In this document: one piece after another, positions 7,448 through 13,277 of the stretch
Layout of the letters: every line of letters begins with the position of its first letter
Numbering within the stretch: position 1 is the stretch's first letter
DNA from: Bacteroidales bacterium
GTDB lineage: Bacteria; Bacteroidota; Bacteroidia; Bacteroidales; UBA932
Direction: 5' to 3'
Assembly (NCBI GenBank): GCA_024695285.1
Contig: JAILIM010000089.1
Coordinates: 1 to 13,277, forward strand
DNA length: 13,277 bases
The notes under the pieces: generated by a model
What the model was told of the DNA's origin: nothing
What the model saw: only the letters and a program-made list of their open reading frames with translations
Database searches by the model: none
Position numbers and translations under genes: made by a program

Positions 7448-7792
7448 ATGGATCAATTCCACGACAATATCCGGCGCGAACGCATAAAGCTCGGTTTTTC
7501 CCAGGGAGAAATAGCCGAAAAGATGGGTGTTGACCGTTCGACATACAACAAGTTCGAACGGGGCAAGACCAATCTTTTCACCGACAATATGCATAAGTTC
7601 GCCGAGGTGGTCGGAAAGAGCGAGGAGGAAATCCTGCTTGGCGACAATCCGTCCGGGTATCTCCGTGAAGGCTCCCTGGAGGACCGTATGACGGAACTGG
7701 ACTCCAAGGTGGATCTTCTTTCTGTCCAGCTGGAGCAGGTCTTCTCAGCCGTCCAGAAGGTCCTGCGCCTGTTCCCGGCCAAGAAAGACTGA
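7448..7792 (+). CDS. XRE-family helix-turn-helix transcriptional regulator
   Basis: The 114-residue product begins [20 protein letters not shown] and carries a Cro/CI-type HTH over about residues 5-60 ([20 protein letters not shown], then [10 protein letters not shown]). The C-terminal part (about residues 78-108, [20 protein letters not shown] onward) is a heptad-like amphipathic helix, probably for dimerisation. An ATG six codons upstream (7430) is possible but would start almost on the -7 box, so 7448 is preferred. The inverted repeats in front suggest autoregulation. No toxin or phage partner is adjacent; rnhB follows with its own promoter. The target genes are unknown. Confidence 0.85.
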   Translation: MDQFHDNIRRERIKLGFSQGEIAEKMGVDRSTYNKFERGKTNLFTDNMHKFAEVVGKSEEEILLGDNPSGYLREGSLEDRMTELDSKVDLLSVQLEQVFSAVQKVLRLFPAKKD

Positions 7793-7798
7793 GTCTGA

Positions 7799-7830
7799 GT
7801 TGGCATTCTCCACATTTGTGTTTAACTTTG
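7799..7830 (+). promoter_or_regulatory. Promoter of the rnhB cluster (-33 GTTG, -7 TAACTTTG)
   Basis: TAACTTTG (7823-7830) is an exact -7 box, and GTTG (7799-7802) lies 20 bases upstream as a near-consensus -33 element. The box ends five bases before the ATG at 7836, so transcripts starting here would be leaderless for that start, or have a ~28-base leader for the ATG at 7866. Confidence 0.6.
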
Positions 7831-7835
7831 CAACT

Positions 7836-8447
7836 ATGGCACGTAGTGTACAGTTGTTGGGGTGTATGCAGCCCGGCCGCATCGAGGCCGGATGCGACGA
7901 AGCGGGCAGGGGCCCGCTCGCCGGCCCCGTGTATGCCGCTGCCGTCATACTCCCCGAAGGCTTCAGCCACCCCCTGCTCAACGACTCCAAGCAGATGACG
8001 CGCAAGGCCCGCGAAACCCTGCGCCCAATAATCGAGCGTGAGGCCGTGGCCTGGGCCGTGGTGGCCGTCGAGGCTGAGGAGATAGATCGCATCAATATAT
8101 TGAATGCCAGCATTATAGGTATGCAGAGAGCTGTCGGCGCGCTGAAGACGCGCCCGGATTTCCTGCTAATCGACGGCAACCGCTTCAAGCCCTTCGACGG
8201 CTACCCCTACAAAACCGTCGTCCACGGAGATGCCACCTACGCCAGTATCGCCGCCGCCTCCGTGCTCGCCAAGACCTGGCGCGACGAAAGGATGGAGGAG
8301 CTCGACCGCCTCTATCCCGGCTACGGCTGGGCCCACAATGCCGGCTATCCCACCCCGGAACACATCGATGCCATACGGCGCCTGGGCCTTACGCCCGAAC
8401 ACCGCCGCAGTTTCCACCCTAAAGAATTGGAACCAACGTTATTTTGA
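7836..8447 (+). CDS. rnhB: Ribonuclease HII
   Basis: RNase HII cuts the RNA strand of RNA-DNA hybrids and starts removal of single ribonucleotides from the chromosome. The 203-residue product shows [20 protein letters not shown] with the catalytic DEAGRG (Asp21, Glu22), [31 protein letters not shown] (third acidic residue), [19 protein letters not shown] (fourth Asp region) and the C-terminal [18 protein letters not shown] signature. The start at 7836 gives the usual family length (about 200); an ATG at 7866 is an alternative and an upstream TTG at 7800 is rejected because it lies in the promoter. The stop is followed two bases later by the peptidase start, so the two genes are probably co-transcribed. 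Confidence 0.95.
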   Translation: MARSVQLLGCMQPGRIEAGCDEAGRGPLAGPVYAAAVILPEGFSHPLLNDSKQMTRKARETLRPIIEREAVAWAVVAVEAEEIDRINILNASIIGMQRAVGALKTRPDFLLIDGNRFKPFDGYPYKTVVHGDATYASIAAASVLAKTWRDERMEELDRLYPGYGWAHNAGYPTPEHIDAIRRLGLTPEHRRSFHPKELEPTLF

Positions 8448-8449
8448 AT

Positions 8450-10561
8450 ATGAAAAGAGTACTTTTGACCATCGCCAGCGCCCTGCTGCTCCTGCCCGCC
8501 ACACTCCGGGCGGACGAAGGCATGTGGCTGCTGCCCCTGCTTGAAAAAATGAATGCCGGAACGATGCAGAAACTCGGCTGCCGGCTCACTCCGGAGCAAA
8601 TCTACAGCGTCAACAATTCCTCCATCAAGGACGCCATCGTCCAGTTCGGAGGCGGCTGCACCGGCGAAATCATCTCCGGCCGCGGCCTGCTCGTGACCAA
8701 CCATCACTGCGGCTACGGCGCCATCCAGGGCCTGTCGTCCACTGAACACAATTACCTCGAGGACGGCTACTGGGCCGCCGGCCTCGCCGATGAAATCCCC
8801 GTGCCCGGCCTGACCGTGCGCTTCCTCCAGAGCATGACGGACGTGACCGACACTCTTGCTGCCGGTGCTAACCGCCAGCAGCTGGTCAAGGACGCGCAGG
8901 CGGCCAACCCCAACTGCCAGGTGCGCATCACCGAGTTCTACAACGGCAACGTCCAGTATCTCATAGTGTCCAAGGTCTACAGGGACGTCCGCTTTGTCGG
9001 CGCCCCTCCGGCATCCTCCGGCAAGTTCGGCGGCGACACCGACAACTGGATGTGGCCCCGCCACACCTGCGATTTCTCGATGTTCCGCGTGTATGCCGGT
9101 CCCGACAACGAGCCGGCCGACTACTCTGAGGTCAATGTGCCCTTCGTGCCCCGCCAGTTCCTCGGAGTGTCGCTCAAGGGCGTCGAGGAAGGCGATTTCG
9201 CCATGATCATGGGCTACCCGGGCCGCACCCAGCGCTTCCAGACCGCCGCCCAGCTCGAGGAAATGCTGGACAACAACAACATCCGCATCGCAGCCCGCGG
9301 CGTGCGCCAGGACATACTCTGGAAAGCTATGCGTGCCGACGAGAAAGTGGGGCTGCAGTACGCCAGCAAGTATTCCGGATCTTCCAACGGCTGGAAGAAG
9401 TGGATAGGCGAGAAGGAAGCTTTCGAGGCCCTCGACATCATCGGCCGGGAGAAGCAGAAGGAGCAGGAACTGGAAGCCTGGATTGCAGCCGACCCTGCCC
9501 GCCAGGCCGCCTGGGGCGGAGCCATCGGACGCATCGAAGAGGGCGTCAGGGGCTCGAAGGCCACCCGTGAGGCCGCCACCCTTCTCACCGAGAGCCTGCT
9601 CCAGATCGAGCTGCTCAGCTTCGGCGGCGCCATCCAGCGCGGCCTGCAGGCAGCCCGCATCGCCGCCGGCAAGGACCCTGAGCACGCCAAGCCCGAAGCC
9701 GAGGCGCTCCAGGAGCTGATACGTGAGATTTCCGAAAACTACAAGGACTACAACGCCGACGTGGACCGCAACGTGGCCGTGGCGATGATAGACTTCTACA
9801 AGCAGAACGTCGATCCCCAGGACGCAATCACCGTCAAGGGTGTTGATTTCATGAAGACCGACACCCGCAAGTTCGTGGACAAGCTCTTCAAAAAGAGTAT
9901 CTTCACGAGCCCCGAAAAGCTCGCTTCCAAGCCCATCACGGACAAGTTGCTCGATGCCGATCCCGCCGTGCAGATGTTCAACGCCATACTGGAAAAGTAT
10001 ATGGGACTCTATCAGGCCAACGCCGCCGGCAACGAGAAACTTGCCGAATCGACCAAGGCCTACGCTGCCAGCCTGCTGGAGTGGAAGAAGGGCGAGCCCT
10101 CCTATCCGGACGCAAACAGCACCTGCCGCTTCACCTACGGCACGGTGAAGAGCTACGAACCCAAGGACGGCGTGCTCTACAAGTACTACACCACACTGAA
10201 GGGCGTGATGGAGAAGGAAGACCCCGACAACTATGAGTTCCGCGTGCCCGCGCGCCTCAAGGAAATCTACCAGAATAAGGATTACGGCCAGTACGCCAAC
10301 GCAAAGGGCGAGCTGGTGACCTGCTTCCTGACGAACCTCGACATCACCGGAGGCAACTCCGGCAGCCCCGTGCTCGATGCCGACGGCAACCTTATCGGAC
10401 TTGCCTTCGACGGCAACTGGGAGGCGATGAGTAGCGACGTGATGTTCGAGCCGGAGCTCCAGAGGTGCATCTGCGTGGACATCCGCTACGTGCTCTTGAT
10501 GGTGGACAAAGTCGGCGGAGCCGGTTATCTGTTGAATGAAATGAATCTGGTGCGGGAATGA
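8450..10561 (+). CDS. S46-family dipeptidyl-peptidase, DPP7-like specificity
   Basis: This exported serine peptidase releases dipeptides from the N-terminus of peptides in the periplasm, feeding amino-acid uptake. The 703-residue product has a signal peptide (MKRVLLTIASALLLLPATLR, likely cut after RA), then DEGMWLLPLL. The triad is visible: His in LLVTNHHCGYG (85/86), Asp208 in WMWPRHTCDFS and Ser637 in GGNSGSPV. The residue 18 after the catalytic Ser is Gly655 (LAFDGNWE). In this family Gly at that place goes with DPP7-like preference for hydrophobic P1 residues, while DPP11 has Arg and prefers Asp/Glu; this assignment is inferred by counting. The usual Gly before the catalytic Asp is Cys207. 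The ATG at 8450 is two bases after the rnhB stop; the 3' end overlaps mrp by four bases (ATGA). Confidence 0.94.
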   Translation: MKRVLLTIASALLLLPATLRADEGMWLLPLLEKMNAGTMQKLGCRLTPEQIYSVNNSSIKDAIVQFGGGCTGEIISGRGLLVTNHHCGYGAIQGLSSTEHNYLEDGYWAAGLADEIPVPGLTVRFLQSMTDVTDTLAAGANRQQLVKDAQAANPNCQVRITEFYNGNVQYLIVSKVYRDVRFVGAPPASSGKFGGDTDNWMWPRHTCDFSMFRVYAGPDNEPADYSEVNVPFVPRQFLGVSLKGVEEGDFAMIMGYPGRTQRFQTAAQLEEMLDNNNIRIAARGVRQDILWKAMRADEKVGLQYASKYSGSSNGWKKWIGEKEAFEALDIIGREKQKEQELEAWIAADPARQAAWGGAIGRIEEGVRGSKATREAATLLTESLLQIELLSFGGAIQRGLQAARIAAGKDPEHAKPEAEALQELIREISENYKDYNADVDRNVAVAMIDFYKQNVDPQDAITVKGVDFMKTDTRKFVDKLFKKSIFTSPEKLASKPITDKLLDADPAVQMFNAILEKYMGLYQANAAGNEKLAESTKAYAASLLEWKKGEPSYPDANSTCRFTYGTVKSYEPKDGVLYKYYTTLKGVMEKEDPDNYEFRVPARLKEIYQNKDYGQYANAKGELVTCFLTNLDITGGNSGSPVLDADGNLIGLAFDGNWEAMSSDVMFEPELQRCICVDIRYVLLMVDKVGGAGYLLNEMNLVRE

Positions 10562-11613
10562 CGAACGAAGATGTGCTGAAGATTCTCCGGGAGGTGCGCC
10601 ACCCGGCCCGCCAGGACCGCGACATCGTGGACCTGGGCATGGTCTCCTCCGTGCGGGTGAGTTCCGAAGGGGTCACGGTAACGCTCGCTTTTCCGAAACG
10701 AAGGGACCCGTTGGCTGAATACCTCATAGGCGCCACCCGCGCCGCCATGATACGCGGCGGGGTGAAGGATCCCAAAGTGGAGACCGTCGTGGTCGAGGAT
10801 GCTGCGCCGAAGAAGAAGGGGCTGGACCTGGACACCGAGGGCCTGCGCTACGTGCGCCACATCATCGGCGTTGCGTCCGGAAAAGGCGGGGTGGGTAAGT
10901 CCACCGTGGCCGTGAACCTGGCGTGCGCGCTTGCCCGCCTGGGCCACAGGGTGGGCCTTGCCGACGCCGACGTGTACGGCCCCTCCGTGCCCCTGATGAC
11001 GGGCACCGAAGGGCAGCAGCCGCTGGCGGAAGAGGTGGACGGGAAAGAGATGATGGTGCCGCTGGAGAAGTACGGGGTCAAGTGGATGAGCATCGGCTAC
11101 TTCGCCGAACGGGGACAGGCGCTCATATGGCGCGGTCCTATGGCTTGCAATGCCCTCAAGCAGATGATACTGCAGGTGGAATGGGGCCCGCTGGACTTCC
11201 TTCTGGTGGATATGCCTCCGGGCACCGGCGACATTCATATCAGCCTCCTGCAGGACATCCCCGTGGAGGGCGCGATACTCGTGACCACGCCCCAGGAGGT
11301 CGCGCTCGCCGACGTGGAGAAGGGAGCGGCTATGTTCAGCAACAAGAACATCAACCGTCCCGTCTTCGGACTGGTGGAGAATATGGCGTGGTTCACCCCT
11401 GCCGAGCATCCGGACGAAAAGTACTACATCTTCGGGAAGGACGGCGGCGAGCGTATGGCCCGCCAGCTCGGCATAGAGCTGCTCGGTCGCATCCCGCTGG
11501 TACAGAGCATACGCGAGAGCGGCGACGCCGGCGAGCCCGCAGCCCTCGGCACCCGCCCCGACGCCGAGGCCTTCCTCGACCTCGCCGCCAAGCTGGCACA
11601 TAAATTAGGGTAG
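10558..11613 (+). CDS. mrp: Mrp/ApbC-type P-loop ATPase, Fe-S cluster carrier family
   Basis: A cytoplasmic Mrp/NBP35-family protein, generally thought to carry Fe-S clusters to apo-proteins. The 351-residue product has an N-terminal MIP18/DUF59 domain (about 5-80, IVDLGMVSSV) and a MinD-like ATPase domain with the deviant Walker A SGKGGVGKST (107-116), DADVYGPSVPLM, the DMPPGTGD motif and ENMAWFTP. The C-terminal CxxC found in most Mrp proteins is absent: the place where CP.C is expected reads WFTPAEHPDEKYYIFG, which I believe is common in Bacteroidetes members. Cluster binding by the standard motif is therefore uncertain. The start overlaps the peptidase stop by four bases, so translational coupling is likely. 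Confidence 0.93.
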   Translation: MTNEDVLKILREVRHPARQDRDIVDLGMVSSVRVSSEGVTVTLAFPKRRDPLAEYLIGATRAAMIRGGVKDPKVETVVVEDAAPKKKGLDLDTEGLRYVRHIIGVASGKGGVGKSTVAVNLACALARLGHRVGLADADVYGPSVPLMTGTEGQQPLAEEVDGKEMMVPLEKYGVKWMSIGYFAERGQALIWRGPMACNALKQMILQVEWGPLDFLLVDMPPGTGDIHISLLQDIPVEGAILVTTPQEVALADVEKGAAMFSNKNINRPVFGLVENMAWFTPAEHPDEKYYIFGKDGGERMARQLGIELLGRIPLVQSIRESGDAGEPAALGTRPDAEAFLDLAAKLAHKLG

Positions 11614-11626
11614 AATAATGATTGAC

Positions 11627-11747
11627 GATTCTGTGGTTTCGGCTGCAAAACAGTGGCCGCCCATGGCCACTTGAATGGGAGGGGCTCGCTGCGTAGCAGT
11701 GGGAGGGACGGAGCGAAGCGGAGGTTTTGCAGCGGAACTACAGAATC
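11627..11747. mobile_element. 121-bp palindromic (MITE-like) element between mrp and ksgA
   Basis: The left end (11627-11651, from gattctgtgg to ctgcaaaac) and the right end (11724-11747, from gttttgcagc to acagaatc) are imperfect inverted repeats of about 25 bp with only a few mismatches. Inside are agtggcc/ggccact (11652-11658 and 11665-11671) and ctgcgtagcag (11689-11699). The stretch 11680-11699, on the opposite strand, matches 12599-12618 inside ksgA at 18 of 20 bases. No transposase gene is present and no clear target duplication was seen. It fills nearly the whole mrp-ksgA gap. It could be a non-autonomous mobile element or a REP-like element, and its RNA hairpin could weaken read-through or affect mRNA stability. 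Confidence 0.72.
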
Positions 11748-11760
11748 AAAAGTTTTAATT

Positions 11761-12747
11761 ATGGAAGTCAGAGCGAAGAAAGCTTTAGGACAGCATTTCC
11801 TGACGGATCAGTCGATCGCCCGCTGTATCGTTGACGCACTGTCCCGTGCCCCTCAACTGTCTGATAGTCAATCGCTTGCTGATTTTGCCTGCAAAAAAAA
11901 GGATGCAGGCGAAATCAGCAATGTGTTGGGACATAGCGAGTTGGGCGCCACGGGGCTATGCAGGGACGTGCTGGAAATCGGGCCGGGGATGGGGGTGCTG
12001 ACGCAGTATCTGCTGAAGAGGGAAGACATTGACCTCAAGGCAGTTGAGGTGGATGGGGAATCCGTCGACTACCTCCTGTCACATTTCCCCGGCATACAGG
12101 GACGCCTTCTCCAGGCCGACTACCTCCGCCTCCCGATGGAAAAAATTTTCCCCGGCCCCTACAGGGTCATCGGCAACTTCCCCTACAACATCTCCTCCCA
12201 GATTTTCTTCAAGATCCTCGACGACAAGGACCGCGTCCCGGAAGTGGTCTGTATGATACAGAAAGAAGTTGCAGAACGCATCGCTGAGAAGCCCGGAAGC
12301 AAGACCTACGGGATTCTCAGCGTGCTTCTCCAGGCCTGGTACGACATAGAATACTGCTTCACCGTAGGCCCCGGCGCCTTCGCCCCGCCGCCCAAGGTCC
12401 ACTCCGCCGTGATCCGCCTCACCCGCAACTCCCGCACCACCCTCGGATGTGACGAAAAGCTCTTCAAGCAGGTCGTTAAAACAGCATTTAATCAGCGCCG
12501 CAAAACCCTGAGGAATTCGCTGAAGCAGCTCATTCCTCAGGGTCTTCGACTACAACCCCCCTGCACCCCCAGGGGACAAGGGGAAGGTTCCCCTTGCGCT
12601 GCTACGCAGCTAACCCCTCTGTCGGCACAAAGTGCCTCCGGGAAAGCCGACAACCAGGTCAGTATCAATGATTTGTTGGACCTCCGCGCCGAGCGCCTCA
12701 GCGTTGAGGACTTCATCGCCCTCACCCGCTATATCGCCGGCAACTAA
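11761..12747 (+). CDS. ksgA: 16S rRNA dimethyladenosine transferase KsgA/RsmA, with two in-frame insertions
   Basis: KsgA dimethylates two adjacent adenosines in the helix 45 loop of 16S rRNA late in 30S assembly, using S-adenosylmethionine. The 328-residue product shows KKALGQHFLTDQSIA, EIGPGMGVLTQYLL (SAM site, 74-78), VEVDGESV, GNFPYNISSQIFFK (catalytic NLPY-type motif), IQKEVAERI, KTYGILSVLLQAWYD, FAPPPKVHSAVI and FNQRRKTLRNSLK. Relatives are about 260-270 residues. The excess lies in two segments without family similarity, about residues 34-67 and 261-299, each coinciding with DNA palindromes. All catalytic motifs remain, so it is probably active. The ATG at 11761 is chosen because EVRAKKALGQHFL is the usual N-terminus; the frame is open upstream to 11626 only through the palindromic element. 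No own promoter is clear, so it may be read from the mrp transcript. Confidence 0.95.
   Translation: MEVRAKKALGQHFLTDQSIARCIVDALSRAPQLSDSQSLADFACKKKDAGEISNVLGHSELGATGLCRDVLEIGPGMGVLTQYLLKREDIDLKAVEVDGESVDYLLSHFPGIQGRLLQADYLRLPMEKIFPGPYRVIGNFPYNISSQIFFKILDDKDRVPEVVCMIQKEVAERIAEKPGSKTYGILSVLLQAWYDIEYCFTVGPGAFAPPPKVHSAVIRLTRNSRTTLGCDEKLFKQVVKTAFNQRRKTLRNSLKQLIPQGLRLQPPCTPRGQGEGSPCAATQLTPLSAQSASGKADNQVSINDLLDLRAERLSVEDFIALTRYIAGN
11860..11961 (+). repeat. In-frame hairpin insertion in the N-terminal part of ksgA
   Basis: The boundaries are estimated from family expectation: QL (residues 32-33) should be followed almost at once by DVLEIGPG (69-76). In between is a hairpin with arms ttgctgattttgcctgc (11876-11892) and gcaggcgaaatcagcaa (11905-11921), 16 Watson-Crick pairs plus one G:U, around a 12-base A-rich loop. 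A second pair, catagc (11932-11937) and gctatg (11955-11960), follows. The ~34 encoded residues (SDSQSLADFACKKKDAGEIS and on) have no stop codon and no similarity I recognise. It resembles protein-coding palindromic elements in principle; no sequence similarity to the other two elements was seen. Confidence 0.7.
12541..12657 (+). repeat. In-frame multi-palindrome insertion in the C-terminal domain of ksgA
   Basis: Between RRKTLRNSLKQLIPQ and VSINDLLDLRAERLSVEDF, where relatives have about 10 residues, lie roughly 39 Pro/Gly/Ser/Ala/Gln-rich residues. The DNA is a string of palindromes: cccctg/caggggg-type arms (12558-12563, 12570-12575), aaggggaa/ttcccctt (12578-12585, 12588-12595), gctgc/gcagc (12598-12602, 12606-12610), ggcac/gtgcc (12624-12628, 12632-12636) and gtcggc/gccgac (12621-12626, 12646-12651). 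Bases 12599-12618 match the element upstream of the gene. The pattern looks like a repetitive element read through in frame. Exact boundaries are uncertain by several codons. Confidence 0.72.
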
Positions 12748-13142
12748 AATGGCGAAGTAAGGAAATCCGGCAAGTTATAATTGTGGTATCTTTCAAAGAG
12801 AGATTCGTATATATCTATTCTTCCATTAGTGATAGATATTGTGTCATTTAAGGTTTGAGGATCACGGTATTGCACAAAGGTGCAATCATCAAACAAAAAT
12901 GAAAAACTTATTGGAATCTCAGGATTATTATTGTTTTGGAAACAATATCTTCCAGAAATGAAAGAGAATACACCATAATAACGAAAACTAAAAAAATAGT
13001 CGCAGGAAGGCGGAGACGAACTATAATCGACAGTGTACCACTTATTTCCAACAATTTGTAGCGAATCTCTCAATTCTATTTCGAACCTGTATACATTACA
13101 ATTGAAGCTATACTTATCTAAAGAACAACTTTCAGTAATCAA
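12744..13142 (-). pseudogene. AT-rich orphan ORF, possibly truncated gene remnant
   Basis: A 132-codon frame on the minus strand with no ATG: the only start is TTG at 13142, five codons after an in-frame stop (13158-13160), and no internal Met exists. The product is rich in Tyr, Phe, Asn, Ser and Asp (YFFSFRYYGVFSFISGRYCF, then NDTISITNG) and looks like beta-rich extracellular or lipoprotein-type sequence. No family is recognised. The last ~10 codons enter the GC-rich DNA after ksgA, and its stop overlaps the ksgA stop by bases, which suggests that the native 3' end was lost. The AT-rich composition differs sharply from the neighbours and suggests transfer. It may be a real gene with a TTG start, a remnant or chance. 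Confidence 0.35.
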
Positions 13143-13277
13143 TATATCGTTAAAAAATTAAAAACTGTATAATTTTCAACTCATTACAACAACAATAGCC
13201 CGTTTCGGGGTGCTAGAGACACCCGCCGAACGACCTTGAACAAAAGCCGAAAAAAGTGTTAAAAAACCGCGGAAATA
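13143..13277. other. Non-coding tail with one small hairpin
   Basis: No credible ORF or RNA gene is seen. The first ~50 bases are AT-rich like the preceding ORF. A hairpin ttcggggtg (13204-13212) with caccc-gc-cgaa (13220-13230, two-base bulge) lies in a GC-richer patch. The final bases (about 13250-13277) are A-rich and resemble an upstream control region of a gene beyond the window, which cannot be confirmed. Confidence 0.3.

Noticed and set aside
7448..7792. XRE protein as the antitoxin of a toxin-antitoxin pair or a phage repressor
   Set aside because: No small toxin-like ORF is adjacent (rnhB follows with its own promoter, the divergent ORF is not toxin-like) and no phage genes are in the window.
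8345..9685. 446-codon minus-strand frame opposite rnhB and the S46 peptidase
   Set aside because: Antisense shadow of two genes with clear catalytic motifs; the translation has no recognisable family features.
11653..11760. N-terminal extension of KsgA starting from the GTG at 11653
   Set aside because: The extension lies wholly in the palindromic element and has no family similarity; the ATG at 11761 gives the conserved N-terminus.

Overview
The window reads as chromosomal DNA of a GC-rich (by eye close to 60%) member of the order Bacteroidales. The evidence is the gene families (a BspA-like leucine-rich repeat protein, an S46 dipeptidyl-peptidase, an EF-G paralog with a degraded G domain, and Bacteroidetes-type Mrp, RnhB and KsgA), the Bacteroidetes -7 promoter box TAnnTTTG found upstream of five genes, and the absence of Shine-Dalgarno sequences. 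A genus cannot be fixed from the sequence alone.

Layout. Positions 2-1789 hold the 3' part of a BspA-like surface protein, with one EF-hand-like loop and about 90-residue super-repeats that are close copies at DNA level; an intrinsic terminator follows. Positions 1929-3050 encode a secreted SGNH/GDSL-type hydrolase. Positions 3099-4868 encode aspartyl-tRNA synthetase (aspS), which converges on an EF-G paralog (7024-4934, minus strand) across a shared bidirectional terminator. The EF-G paralog has lost several GTPase signatures, as in the Bacteroides EF-G2 type, and a 62-codon small ORF lies directly upstream of it. A divergent XRE-family regulator (7448-7792) follows a control region rich in inverted repeats. 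A plus-strand cluster then runs rnhB (7836-8447), an S46 dipeptidyl-peptidase (8450-10561), mrp (10558-11613) and ksgA (11761-12747). The first three are packed or overlapping. The last 530 bases are strikingly AT-rich and carry only one doubtful minus-strand ORF.

Most unusual part. The mrp-ksgA region carries three palindromic insertions. A 121-bp element with about 25-bp inverted termini fills the mrp-ksgA gap. A segment with a 17-bp-stem hairpin is inserted in frame between the GQHFL and GPGMG motifs of KsgA. A segment of roughly 100 bp made of several small palindromes is inserted in frame in the C-terminal domain. Together the in-frame insertions enlarge KsgA to 328 residues, against roughly 260-270 in relatives, while leaving its catalytic motifs intact. 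The intergenic element and the second insertion share a near-identical 20-base core (18/20), so they appear related. This recalls the protein-coding palindromic elements of Rickettsia (RPEs), but here in a Bacteroidales housekeeping rRNA methyltransferase.

Functionally the window is mainly translation and RNA housekeeping (AspRS, EF-G paralog, RNase HII, 16S rRNA dimethyltransferase), an Fe-S-type P-loop ATPase, and exported proteins for peptide or ester breakdown and surface interaction. No complete defence, secretion or conjugation system, CRISPR array, tRNA or rRNA was seen.
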